A stretch of 64,000 bases of DNA, taken from NCBI GenBank assembly GCA_963667875.2, contig CAXXGC010000002.1, positions 434,001-498,000 on the forward strand. The letters run 5' to 3'. This stretch comes from JAEXOD01 sp963667875. GTDB lineage: Bacteria > Bacteroidota > Ignavibacteria > Ignavibacteriales > Melioribacteraceae. Made by a program: the position numbers and the translations under genes. Below are positions 27,826 to 36,822 of this stretch, one piece after another; the stretch's first letter is position 1; the number at the start of each line of letters is the position of its first letter. Below the pieces are notes generated by a model that was given only the letters and a program-made list of their open reading frames with translations, had not been told where the DNA came from and made no database searches.

Positions 27826-29666
27826 TGAAAATACAATTTATATATATAGTTTTTTTCTGTTTGTTAACTCAACTGTTATTTGCTCAGTCAGCTAATTTGG
27901 ATAATAAATTCAGGCTGGCGCAAAGTTACGAACAAGCCGGCATGTTTGACAAAGCCAAATCCGTTTATGAGGATTTATACAAACAGCAGCCTTCTAATTT
28001 TATGTTTTTTGAAGGTTTAAACAGATGTTATTTAAGTTTAAAAGAATACGATAACTCGTTAGCTTTACTGCAAAAAATGGTTTTACAATCTCCTGATGAT
28101 ATCAATTATGCAGGAATGCTTGGTAATACATATTATCTAAAAAATGACCAAAACAAAGCCTTTGAAGTTTGGGATAATGCACTTAAAAATTCCAATTCTA
28201 ATGTAATTAATTATAGAATTATTATAAATTTTGCTCTTCAAAACCGTGCTTTTGATAAAGCTATTGAAATTTTGAAAAAAGGTAAGGAAATAAATTCCGA
28301 CAAACTTGGATTTTCGCTTGAACTTGCCAACCTTCTTTCAATTACAATGAAATACAACGAAGCTGCTCAAGAATATTGCACTGTTTTATTATTGCAGCCT
28401 AATCAAATAGGTATGATTAAATCGCGTTTAATTTCTTATTTAAATCAGCATGAAGCATTAGACCAGACGTTAAAGGTTGTTGAACAATTTTGGAGCGATT
28501 ACAACGATAACGCTGGTTTTATTGAATTATTAACATTTTTGTATTTGCAAAAAGACGATTACAATTCCGCTTATAATTCGGTTAAAAAGTGGGATGATCT
28601 AACAAATTCAAAGGGTTCCAAAATATTTTCATTTGCACAGGATGCTTTAACCGATATTCAATTTGATTACGCATCGTTGGGATTTAAGTATATTATAGAT
28701 AATTACCCGGGTACTCCATATATTCCGGCTTCAAAAATTGGATATGCCCGATCGTTGCATTTTTCACTTAACCAAAAATATAATAATTTATTTCCCGACT
28801 GGAAAACTTATTCATTGCCCGATACAAACGGCTGTTATGAGTATGATGAAATTATTTCCGCCTATTATGTATTAACAATAGAATATGCCAAAGATGTTGA
28901 TATTACAGGAGAGGCTTTATATTATATTGGAGATGTTTACAGAAACAAGTTTAATAATAACGATTCGGCATTTGTTTATTTTAATAAAATTGTAACAACT
29001 GCTCCTTTTACCGTTTTTGCAGGAAAAGCATATTTCCAATTGGCTTTTATTGCAATCGAAAAAGGCGATTTAGAAGCCGCAAAAGATTATTTGGATAAAA
29101 TTTTACAATTTAATAGATTAACTACCGGCGAATTAAAAGAAGCGGAATATTATAAAGCTAAAATTTTATTTTGGCAGGGTGAATTTGAGCAGACAAAAAA
29201 AGCTCTTGGTAATATAACAAAAGAACTTTCGGAAAATATAACCAATGATGCATTGAGTTTATTAGTTATAATAAACTCTCTAAATTCCGATTCTTTGACT
29301 TTAATAAAATTTGCTCAGGCCGATATGTTGGCCGAACAAAAGAAATTTAGTCTTGCTGCCGACATATATCTTTCTCTTTCGGATAATAACGATCTGTTTT
29401 TTCTTAAAAATTTAGCTCTTTTTTATTATTCCGAGATGATGATTGCATTAAATTCGTATCCAAATGCAGTAAATTTTTTAGAAAACTTGAGTAATACAGA
29501 AAATATGAATATCTTTGGAGATAAGTCTTTATTTTTATTGGGAAATTTGTATAATTACGGGTTTGGAGATAAAAATAAAGCTAAAAGTTGTTTTCAAAAG
29601 TTGTTGGAAAGGTTTCCTAACTCGTTATATGTTGATCAAGCGAGAGATTTTTTAAATATTTATTAA
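27825..29666 (+). CDS. Exported TPR-repeat protein
   Basis: 613 residues. Signal peptide 1-20 (ends LLFAQS), then about 14 helix-pair repeats of TPR type, for example RLAQSYEQAGMFDKAKSVYEDLY at 32-54, with KAKSCFQKLLERFPNS in the last repeat. TPR proteins are scaffolds for protein contacts; in the periplasm they often serve envelope assembly or the gliding/T9SS apparatus, but nothing here proves that. Its ATG overlaps the FAD-oxidase stop by 1 bp, and clpX follows 16 bp later. Confidence 0.85.
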   Translation: MKIQFIYIVFFCLLTQLLFAQSANLDNKFRLAQSYEQAGMFDKAKSVYEDLYKQQPSNFMFFEGLNRCYLSLKEYDNSLALLQKMVLQSPDDINYAGMLGNTYYLKNDQNKAFEVWDNALKNSNSNVINYRIIINFALQNRAFDKAIEILKKGKEINSDKLGFSLELANLLSITMKYNEAAQEYCTVLLLQPNQIGMIKSRLISYLNQHEALDQTLKVVEQFWSDYNDNAGFIELLTFLYLQKDDYNSAYNSVKKWDDLTNSKGSKIFSFAQDALTDIQFDYASLGFKYIIDNYPGTPYIPASKIGYARSLHFSLNQKYNNLFPDWKTYSLPDTNGCYEYDEIISAYYVLTIEYAKDVDITGEALYYIGDVYRNKFNNNDSAFVYFNKIVTTAPFTVFAGKAYFQLAFIAIEKGDLEAAKDYLDKILQFNRLTTGELKEAEYYKAKILFWQGEFEQTKKALGNITKELSENITNDALSLLVIINSLNSDSLTLIKFAQADMLAEQKKFSLAADIYLSLSDNNDLFFLKNLALFYYSEMMIALNSYPNAVNFLENLSNTENMNIFGDKSLFLLGNLYNYGFGDKNKAKSCFQKLLERFPNSLYVDQARDFLNIY

Positions 29667-29682
29667 TTAACAGTAAAATATT

Positions 29683-30939
29683 ATGAATAATATAAAAAGC
29701 ACCAAAGTGATAAAATGTTCATTTTGCAGCCGTGAAGCAAGTGAAGTTTCCAGTATGATTGCCGGTCCTGATGTTTATATCTGCGATATTTGTGTAAAAA
29801 CAAGCGTTGATATACTAAAAAACAACATGGCTGCTTATAGCAACAAAGCTATACGCGGACGTGATACTCTTACTCCTGACTTATTAAAGAAAAATTTAGA
29901 TGAATTTGTAATTGGACAGGACAGAGCTAAAAAAGTTTTGGCTGTAGCCGTTTATAATCATTACAAACGGGTAAATTCGCAAAATTCATTATTGGATTTG
30001 GACGAAGTTGAAATTGAAAAAAGCAATATTTTGTTAATGGGCCCTACCGGTGTTGGTAAAACATTATTAGCCCAAACTTTAGCAAAAATATTGGATGTTC
30101 CTTTTGCAATTGCAGACGCAACAACTTTAACTGAAGCCGGTTATGTTGGTGACGATGTAGAAACAGTTCTTGTACGTTTGCTTCAAGCTTCCAATTACGA
30201 TTTGGAAAGAGCTCAAAAAGGTATAATTTATATAGATGAAATTGATAAAATTGCACGCAAAAGTGAATCGGTTTCAATTACGCGTGACGTTTCCGGTGAA
30301 GGTGTACAACAGGCATTATTAAAAATTCTTGAAGGCACAGTTGCAGGTGTACCACCTAAAGGCGGACGTAAACACCCCGAACAAAGTTTAATTAATATTA
30401 ACACAAAAAATATTTTGTTTATTGTAGGCGGTGCTTTTGACGGTATTGATCCTATTATTGCCGCAAGAATTAATAAAAACTCAATGGGTTTTACTTCCGA
30501 TGTTGAAGATAATAAAAAAGTTGATAAAGATAATTTAATGCAGATGGCTCAGCCAGAAGATTTATTAAAATACGGTTTAATACCTGAATTGATTGGCAGA
30601 TTACCTGTAATTGCTCCTTTACATTCATTAAACGAAGAAGCATTTAAAAATATTTTAACACAACCTAAAAACGCAATAATTAAACAATATCAAAAATTGT
30701 TTAAAATGGAAGGTGTTGATTTACAGTTTGACCAGTTTGCATTGGATGAAATTGTAAAACAAGCTATAATCCGCAAAACGGGTGCACGTGCTTTACGTTC
30801 AATTGTTGAAGATTTATTACTTGATATTATGTACGAAATACCAACTTTAGAAAACCTTGTTAGATGTTTGGTTACTAAAGATGTTATTCTTTCCGGTGAA
30901 AAACCAATATATTTTTACGATGATAGAAAAATAGCTTAA
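29683..30939 (+). CDS. clpX: ATP-dependent Clp protease ATP-binding subunit ClpX
   Basis: 418 residues, full length. The N-terminal zinc-binding domain has four Cys (12, 15, 34, 37). The AAA+ core has Walker A GPTGVGKT (120-127), Walker B IIYIDEIDK (181-189), sensor residues and the pore loop YVGDD. The hexamer unfolds tagged proteins and feeds them to ClpP. clpP and tig, its frequent neighbours, are not adjacent; instead it closes the Trm112/FAD-oxidase/TPR run. A strong terminator follows. The linker at about 98-115 is longer than usual. Confidence 0.97.
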   Translation: MNNIKSTKVIKCSFCSREASEVSSMIAGPDVYICDICVKTSVDILKNNMAAYSNKAIRGRDTLTPDLLKKNLDEFVIGQDRAKKVLAVAVYNHYKRVNSQNSLLDLDEVEIEKSNILLMGPTGVGKTLLAQTLAKILDVPFAIADATTLTEAGYVGDDVETVLVRLLQASNYDLERAQKGIIYIDEIDKIARKSESVSITRDVSGEGVQQALLKILEGTVAGVPPKGGRKHPEQSLININTKNILFIVGGAFDGIDPIIAARINKNSMGFTSDVEDNKKVDKDNLMQMAQPEDLLKYGLIPELIGRLPVIAPLHSLNEEAFKNILTQPKNAIIKQYQKLFKMEGVDLQFDQFALDEIVKQAIIRKTGARALRSIVEDLLLDIMYEIPTLENLVRCLVTKDVILSGEKPIYFYDDRKIA

Positions 30940-30950
30940 TAGATTTAATT

Positions 30951-30983
30951 AAAACCATGGGGTATCTGCTCCATGGTTTTTTT
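30951..30983 (+). terminator. Terminator after clpX
   Basis: Perfect 10-bp stem AAAACCATGG / CCATGGTTTT around a 10-nt loop, running into TTTTTTTG. It closes the 26147-30939 transcription unit. Confidence 0.92.
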
Positions 30984-30989
30984 GTTTTT

Positions 30990-31684
30990 ATCCCTCTTTC
31001 CGTATTTTATCTGGTTCATATCCAATTTTATCCCAAAGCAGCAATTTTTTTGTTTGTGTTATAGCATGATACAAAAGTAGTTTCGATAAATATAATATCA
31101 CAAAAATCACCTATTGTACGAAACGATTATTTCGTTTTTGAACACCTGTGATGTTGCATGTCTGTAACAACGTTACACCTCCTCCATAATAGAACTGCAA
31201 ATGTGGATGTTGCATAAGTATAAAAAGGGAACTCACCCCTAACCCCTCTCTTAATAAGAGAGGGGAATATCTTATATATAAAACATTATCACGTAATAGA
31301 TTACAGCCTGTATTTGGTTTACTATGCGGGGATTATTATAATCTAAAATACTTTGAATCTGACTTATGCGACATCCACCGGAGCTGTTCCATGTTATTAT
31401 TGAGTACAGCCAATTCCATGAGTCCTATGCAACCACCTTACGGGGTTGTGGTATTTTTGGGGGAAATAAGGCTACTAACATGAAACCCTATTCAGGGTTT
31501 TTTATAAAATTAATTAAGTTGAAATGAAATTTATATGTTGGAAAATCAATTTATTGCGTAATAACGCTGAAAGCGTTACATATCATTAGAACTATCCACC
31601 ATTCGGATCGGTTTCAACCCCTGAAATGGGGTTGCATAAAAATCCAACAATTGTTCCAACTCTTCATTATATGCCCCAACGACC
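30990..31684. repeat. Intergenic mosaic of dispersed palindromic elements
   Basis: About 700 bp without a gene. In order: TGTAACAACGTTACA (31163-31177); a GGGAACTCACCCC...CTCTCTTAATAAGAGAG...GGGGAATAT element (about 31227-31269); TTATGCGAC(A/C)CCACC-like text (31363); CCACCTTACGGGGTTGTGG (31432-31450); TGCGTAATAACGCTGAAAGC with GTTACATAT (31554-31582); and CAACCCCTGAAATGGGGTTG (31616-31635). Most of these recur at 53281-53559 in the same relative order, so the mosaic moves or duplicates as a set. Confidence 0.75.
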
Positions 31685-31714
31685 CAAAAAAAGGCCGCCC
31701 TTTTGAGGCAGCCA
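31685..31714 (-). terminator. Terminator of the Yip1-type gene
   Basis: On the minus strand GGCTGCCTC, AAAA and GGGCGGCC form a GC-rich stem (one G-U pair) followed by seven T. It lies about 30 bp after the stop of the membrane protein gene. Confidence 0.85.
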
Positions 31715-31742
31715 TTTTACATTATATAATTAAATCTTATTA

Positions 31743-32564
31743 TCAGCCTAAGCCAAAAAACTTTAACATTGGTATATATTGAGCAAGAACAAATAATAAC
31801 AACGAAAAACCTATCCACAAACCGAATATTGTAACAAAATAATGTAAAGTTTTTGTTGATTTAAATAATTTAGCGTATGCAATGCTAACAACAGCATAAA
31901 ACCAAATTGAAAACGGATCAAGATAACTTAACAAAAATCCGCCGTATGTTCCTTTATCCATATCTAAAAAGTCGGCAACACTTAAACCGGCCATTAATTT
32001 ACTCATTACTAAAGCAAGTACAACCATAATAATTACTTGAATAATTGTAATATAAGCGGGCAGACCTAACGCAACCATGGATAACGAATAATTTCCTTGC
32101 CCTTTTAATACAAAACGGGCAAAAATAAAGAAAACACCTGCTACAATAAAAAATTTAAGAAATACGGAAACCATAGCACCAATAATCATCATAGGTGAAA
32201 AACCGCCTACGTTTTTTTCCATACTTTCGCGTATACTTTCTAATTGTTCATCAGCAGCCTGCGCGGTAATTGTACCTTTGTCAACTAATTCTTGAAAGTT
32301 TTTTTCAATCTTAGTCATTTGTTTTTCAATCATCGAGTATTTAATTTGAGCATTGCTAAACATTAAGTAATTGGAAAATATTGCTACAATTACTAACAAT
32401 ACTGCGGGAATAAGCCAATCAATAGTTTTGGGCGGATACATAGCCATTTTTTGGAAAGTAGCTGCCGGTTCGGTAAACAAACCAACAATACTATCGGAAT
32501 GACCAAATTTTTCTTCTTCACCAAGTTCATTTTCCTGTTCGGGATTTTGTGGCATTTCTTCCAT
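31743..32564 (-). CDS. Yip1-domain membrane protein
   Basis: 273 residues. An acidic N-terminus (1-45) precedes five hydrophobic helices (about 50-70, 125-155, 165-195, 210-230 and 240-265), with a charged helical stretch at about 75-115 between the first two. The pattern GLFTEPAATFQKMAMYPP before the first helix is the usual entry to bacterial Yip1/YIF1 domains (typically SP..tF..l...P). The function in bacteria is unknown. ATG 32564 has GAGGAG upstream. It is a single-gene unit with its own terminator. Confidence 0.8.
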   Translation of the reverse strand: MEEMPQNPEQENELGEEEKFGHSDSIVGLFTEPAATFQKMAMYPPKTIDWLIPAVLLVIVAIFSNYLMFSNAQIKYSMIEKQMTKIEKNFQELVDKGTITAQAADEQLESIRESMEKNVGGFSPMMIIGAMVSVFLKFFIVAGVFFIFARFVLKGQGNYSLSMVALGLPAYITIIQVIIMVVLALVMSKLMAGLSVADFLDMDKGTYGGFLLSYLDPFSIWFYAVVSIAYAKLFKSTKTLHYFVTIFGLWIGFSLLLFVLAQYIPMLKFFGLG

Positions 32565-33051
32565 ATAATTCTCCTCTTCTTATGGTATTATTTATTATTT
32601 AAAATACATCAGCAATTGTATTTAGACGCTTCATATTTAATAATGTTTCCAAATCAAAAGACCATATATTAAATTTAAAATAAACAATATATAAGTTAAT
32701 GATATTTATATTAAAAAAACAACATTTTTATGATTCAATCTTATACTCATTTTATTTACGTTTAAAATGTTTGTTTAAATTTTAATTAATTTGATTAACG
32801 TCTGTCATAAATTTGTTTTTTATTGACTAATGATATTTTGTATCGTCAATTCACCTTTGAAATCCAAACCAACCACCACCTAATTCCGTATCAGCCATGT
32901 ATTTATTTATTCTATATCTATTACACTTCTATTTTTTTGTTTAAATAAACATTTTAATTATTATTAATTTTTAATTATCTTTAAGTATAAAGTTAGTTCG
33001 TTATACAATATATTATTATATAAAGAACATTAAAAAAATTAAAGGAATTTT
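32565..33051. other. Intergenic stretch, no feature recognised
   Basis: About 490 AT-rich bases between divergent genes; it must carry both promoters. I looked for a tnaC-like leader peptide before the tryptophanase and did not find a convincing one. Confidence 0.5.
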
Positions 33052-34425
33052 ATGAAAACTATTATTGAACCGTTTAAAATTAAATCAGTAGAACCGATAC
33101 GTTTTACAACTAAAGAGGAAAGAGTTAATCTGCTTGAAAAAGCCGGTTATAACCCTTTTTTATTACACGCAGACGATGTTATAATTGACTTGTTAACAGA
33201 CAGCGGAACTTCCGCAATGAGTGCAAAACAATGGTCCGGTATTATGGATGGTGACGAAGCTTATGCAGGATCTAAAAGTTTTTACCGTTTTGAAGCAGCC
33301 GTAAAAAAAATTACAAATTTCGAATATATAATCCCTACTCACCAAGGAAGAGCCGCCGAAAAAATATTGTTTTCCATTATTGGCGGAAAAGGAAAATTTA
33401 TTCCCAATAACACACATTTTGATACAACAAGAGCAAATATTGAATTTTCGGGTGCTGAAGCTGTTGATTTGTTAAACGAAATAGGCAAACATCCCGAAAT
33501 TAAAGCCGATTTTAAAGGCGATATGGATGTGCAGGCATTGGAAAAATTTATTGAGCAGACGGGAGCCGAAAATATTCCCGTAGTTATGATTACGGTTACC
33601 AATAATTCCGGCGGCGGACAACCTGTTTCGATGAATAATATTAAACAAGTCAGGGCAGTATGCAACAAATATAATCTCCCCTTATTTATTGACGCCTGCC
33701 GTTTTGCTGAAAACGCTTATTTTATTAAAAAACGTGAACCCGGATACCAAAACAAATCCGTTTTAGAAATTTGTCAGGAAATGTTTTCGTATGCAGATGG
33801 CGCAACAATGAGCGCAAAAAAAGACGCTTTGGTTAACATTGGCGGATTTTTAGCTTTAAATAATTCCGAACTTGCAACAAAAAGCCGCAATTTATTAATT
33901 GTTACCGAAGGATTTCCAACATACGGCGGATTAGCCGGAAGAGATCTTGAGGCTATTGCACAGGGATTGGAAGAAATTGTTGACGAAAATTATCTTCATT
34001 ACAGAATTAGAAGCATTGAATATTTGGCTGAAAAAATTACAAAATATGGTGTTCCTATTATTGAACCGCCTGGCGGACATGCAATTTATATTGACGCAAA
34101 AAGATTTTTACCCAATATTCCGGCTTATCAATATCCGGGACAGGCTGTAGTTTGTTCGTTATATCTTGAAGGCGGAATAAGATCAGTAGAAATAGGAAGT
34201 GTAATGTTTGGTAAATATGGCCAAGACGGTAAATTAATTTCTCCCGATATGGAACTGGTACGTTTGGCAATACCGCGCCGTGTTTATACCCAAAGTCATA
34301 TTGATTATGTTGCTGAAGTAATTATTGACGTATATAATAATCGTGATACCTTAAAAGGTTACGAAATTACTTACGAAGCTCCAATGCTTAGACATTTTAC
34401 GGCTAAATTTAAACCGATTGGATAA
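33052..34425 (+). CDS. tnaA: Tryptophanase (tryptophan indole-lyase) of the beta-eliminating lyase family
   Basis: 457 residues, PLP-dependent. The overall sequence reads closer to tyrosine phenol-lyase (GDEAYAGS, FSYADG, YGGLAGRDLEA, RRVYTQSHID), and its length and numbering equal those of the Citrobacter enzyme, with the PLP lysine at K257 in MSAKKDA. The three positions known to separate the two activities are tryptophanase-like: D124 (Thr in TPL, Asp137 in TnaA), I381 (Arg in TPL) and H448 (Phe in TPL, His463 in TnaA). Loss of Arg381, which binds the phenol OH, argues against tyrosine. The expected reaction is tryptophan to indole, pyruvate and ammonia. AAAGGA precedes ATG 33052. The gene of unknown function starts 2 nt after its stop. 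Confidence 0.85.
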   Translation: MKTIIEPFKIKSVEPIRFTTKEERVNLLEKAGYNPFLLHADDVIIDLLTDSGTSAMSAKQWSGIMDGDEAYAGSKSFYRFEAAVKKITNFEYIIPTHQGRAAEKILFSIIGGKGKFIPNNTHFDTTRANIEFSGAEAVDLLNEIGKHPEIKADFKGDMDVQALEKFIEQTGAENIPVVMITVTNNSGGGQPVSMNNIKQVRAVCNKYNLPLFIDACRFAENAYFIKKREPGYQNKSVLEICQEMFSYADGATMSAKKDALVNIGGFLALNNSELATKSRNLLIVTEGFPTYGGLAGRDLEAIAQGLEEIVDENYLHYRIRSIEYLAEKITKYGVPIIEPPGGHAIYIDAKRFLPNIPAYQYPGQAVVCSLYLEGGIRSVEIGSVMFGKYGQDGKLISPDMELVRLAIPRRVYTQSHIDYVAEVIIDVYNNRDTLKGYEITYEAPMLRHFTAKFKPIG

Positions 34426-34427
34426 TA

Positions 34428-35243
34428 ATGAAACTGAACAAATATTTAAGTTTTTCATCAGGCGCACAGTTGTGGCGCCTGCTTATTAGCAATAAAGGAT
34501 TATTAGTAATTGAATCCAGAGATACAAAAACAAAAGAAGTCTTTTTTTCGTGTTACAATCTTGATGATTCAAAACTATTATTAAATAATATTTCATTGCC
34601 TGAAAAAATTTGGCTCGGTGTTGAATCTGTTTACGATGATTTTATTTTCTTTCATAAGTTTGTTAAACCCGATATGCCCATGCATAAGGGAATAATAGCT
34701 TTCAGCATTAAACAAAATAAAATATTGTGGGAAAATTTAGATTACACTTTTTTACTTATAGATAATAATAAATTAATTGTACAGTCACAAGGATTTGAAG
34801 AAGCTAATTATTACGCACTTGATATTAATTCGGGTGAGATTGTAGAAAAATTAAATCTTAGTTTTGAAGAACTTGACGATAAACACAATAATTTTTCCGA
34901 TTCTTTTAATTATGATGTATATAATTATCCCCAGACTTATAAACCAGGCACAATTGAAATAGTTGATTCGATTATATCAAAACTCAAAAAAAGCGGGAAT
35001 ATTAAGTTTAATTCGGAATATCTGGAAATTAATAATTTTTATTTTTGCAATTTTCATACTGAAAATAACGGAATAATAAAAAACATTTTTTTTGCCGTTG
35101 ATAAAATAACCGGCAAAAAATATTTCGATTTAACCCTTAACAGTTCCGTAAATGCTTTTGTACCCGAATCATTTTTTGTATATAAAAATTTACTTATTTT
35201 ATTGGTTGAAAAAAAAGGTCTAACGGTTTTTAAAATGGAGTGA
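34428..35243 (+). CDS. Protein of unknown function, DUF4905-like
   Basis: 271 residues with no signal peptide or membrane helix. It is built of beta-strand-rich segments with repeated FF.xY / G.IVEKL-like patterns, as in a small propeller or sandwich (LLISNKGLLVIESRD, GIIAFSIKQNKILWEN, YYALDINSGEIVEKL). The last two resemble PQQ-like propeller blades. I think it belongs to the DUF4905 group but cannot confirm this. It starts 2 nt after tnaA and ends 3 nt before amrA, so it is part of that operon. Confidence 0.65.
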   Translation: MKLNKYLSFSSGAQLWRLLISNKGLLVIESRDTKTKEVFFSCYNLDDSKLLLNNISLPEKIWLGVESVYDDFIFFHKFVKPDMPMHKGIIAFSIKQNKILWENLDYTFLLIDNNKLIVQSQGFEEANYYALDINSGEIVEKLNLSFEELDDKHNNFSDSFNYDVYNYPQTYKPGTIEIVDSIISKLKKSGNIKFNSEYLEINNFYFCNFHTENNGIIKNIFFAVDKITGKKYFDLTLNSSVNAFVPESFFVYKNLLILLVEKKGLTVFKME

Positions 35244-35246
35244 GTT

Positions 35247-35807
35247 ATGGAAATTTCTAACGAAGAAAAACAGCTGTTATTAAAAATTGCCCGCACCTCA
35301 ATTGAAAATTATTTAGGTACCGGAGATAATATTGATATTGACACCGAAAAATATCCAATTTTAAAACAGCAGATTGGAGCTTTTGTAACTTTAACAAAAT
35401 ATGATAATTTACGCGGCTGTATTGGGTATATTTTTTCGGATGATTATCTTTACGAAACTATCCATAATGCCGCAATACAGGCAGCTTTTCACGATCCCCG
35501 TTTTCCGGCGGTTTCGAAAAATGAAATTAAGGACATTAAACTGGAAATATCATTACTTTCCCCTCCCTTCAAAATGAATAGTTACGATGATATTGTAATT
35601 GGAAAACACGGTTTAATTGTAAACGACCACGGCCGGCGCGGTTTATTATTACCGCAAGTTCCAGTTGAGCACCACATGAACAAAGACCAATATTTATCAT
35701 CGTTATGTTTAAAAGCCGGGCTGCAGGCCGATTTGTGGAGACAAAAATTATTAAATATTGAAATGTTTACCGCTACTGTTTTTTCGGAAGAGGAACAGGA
35801 GGATTAA
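35247..35807 (+). CDS. amrA: AMMECR1-domain protein (AmmeMemoRadiSam protein A)
   Basis: 186 residues covering one AMMECR1 domain. Signature: GAFVTLTKYDNLRGCIGYI (43-61, with the invariant LRGCIG), then AFHDPRFP, LEISLLSPP, GKHGLIV and GRRGLLLPQVPVE. The domain occurs with Memo and a radical SAM enzyme in a conserved three-gene set of unknown chemistry. The Memo gene follows at once (stop and start adjoin at 35807/35808), but the radical SAM member is not in the window. Confidence 0.9.
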   Translation: MEISNEEKQLLLKIARTSIENYLGTGDNIDIDTEKYPILKQQIGAFVTLTKYDNLRGCIGYIFSDDYLYETIHNAAIQAAFHDPRFPAVSKNEIKDIKLEISLLSPPFKMNSYDDIVIGKHGLIVNDHGRRGLLLPQVPVEHHMNKDQYLSSLCLKAGLQADLWRQKLLNIEMFTATVFSEEEQED

Positions 35808-36629
35808 ATGGAAACAATACGCAAACCTGCCGTAGCAGGAATGTTTTACCCTTCTTCCCCAACTGTTTTAAGTAATACTATTGATGAACTATTAAACAAT
35901 AATTTTACAAAAGAACAGTTTTCGGGCATAACCGGAATTGTTGCACCCCATGCGGGTTATGTTTACAGCGGCGGAACTGCGGCTTACGCATATAATACTG
36001 TTAAAGATAAAATAATTGATACCGTAATAATTCTTTCCCCAAGCCACAGGGAATATTTTAACGGATTATCAATTTATTCGGGCGACTCTTATTCAACACC
36101 CCTTGGGACAGTTAAAATAAATAAAGATATAAGAGAAATCCTTACACAAAAAAGCAAAATAATATATTCCTCTGTAGAAGGCCACCGGAACGAACATGCC
36201 GTTGAAGTTCAGATTCCTTTTTTGCAGACAATTTATAATGATTTTACAATTGTACCTATTGTGCTTGGCGACCAAAACCGTAAATATATGTTTGAACTTG
36301 CCGAACGATTGGCCGAAGTAATTACCGACACTACTTTAATTGTAGCCAGTTCCGATTTATCACATTTTTACAATAAAAACAAAGCCGAATTATTGGATAA
36401 AATTGTTGAGGATAAAATCACTAAATTTGATTACAACGGCCTGCAAAACGATTTAGACAAAGGATATTGCGAAGCCTGCGGCGGCGGTACAATTGTAACC
36501 TTATTAAAACTTTCGGAATTAATTAACAAAAAAAAATCGCAGGTATTAAAACGTACCACTTCCGGCGATATTACCGGCGATTATTCCGAGGTGGTTGGTT
36601 ATCTTTCTGCGGTGGTTTTTCAAGAATAA
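35808..36629 (+). CDS. amrB: Memo-family protein (AmmeMemoRadiSam protein B)
   Basis: 273 residues, a full Memo domain related to extradiol dioxygenases. Visible motifs: RKPAVAGMFYP at the N-terminus, APHAGYVYSGGTAAYAY (metal-site His), LSPSHREYF, EGHRNEHAVEVQIPFLQ, ASSDLSHFY and CGGGTIVTLL. The ancestral metal-binding His residues (PHAGY, SPSH, EHA, DLSH) are all kept, so metal binding is likely. The substrate is unknown. It ends the tnaA-DUF4905-amrA-amrB run. Confidence 0.92.
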   Translation: METIRKPAVAGMFYPSSPTVLSNTIDELLNNNFTKEQFSGITGIVAPHAGYVYSGGTAAYAYNTVKDKIIDTVIILSPSHREYFNGLSIYSGDSYSTPLGTVKINKDIREILTQKSKIIYSSVEGHRNEHAVEVQIPFLQTIYNDFTIVPIVLGDQNRKYMFELAERLAEVITDTTLIVASSDLSHFYNKNKAELLDKIVEDKITKFDYNGLQNDLDKGYCEACGGGTIVTLLKLSELINKKKSQVLKRTTSGDITGDYSEVVGYLSAVVFQE

Positions 36630-36645
36630 AAACATCATTATTTTC

Positions 36646-36733
36646 AATCTGTGTAAATCAGTTTAATCCGTGTAATCTGCGTTCTATTATTTTCATATTA
36701 ATCATCCCAATCATATAAATCATAGTTCAGACA
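36646..36733 (-). repeat. Inverted partial copy of the tRNA-linked repeat unit
   Basis: 36646-36688 is the reverse complement of the left arm of the AATAGAAC hairpin (compare 16395-16440). 36701-36733 is the reverse complement of a CTGAACCATGATTTA-like box. The two are closer together than in the array at 15.2-16.9 kb, so this is a shortened copy. Confidence 0.75.
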
Positions 36734-36822
36734 ATTTTAACCCCCGTTACTTTTTTACTACCTTGCAAGTAAGCCCTCAATTTGTTATTTTTACAAGTTA
36801 AATTTTAAACTTACAGGATGTT

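Noticed and set aside
30990..31684. A structured non-coding RNA or riboswitch in the 31-kb gap
   Set aside because: The hairpins are the same dispersed elements found in other gaps and do not form one conserved fold before a gene.
33052..34425. Calling this gene tyrosine phenol-lyase
   Set aside because: Overall similarity points that way, but all three specificity positions (124, 381, 448) carry tryptophanase-type residues.
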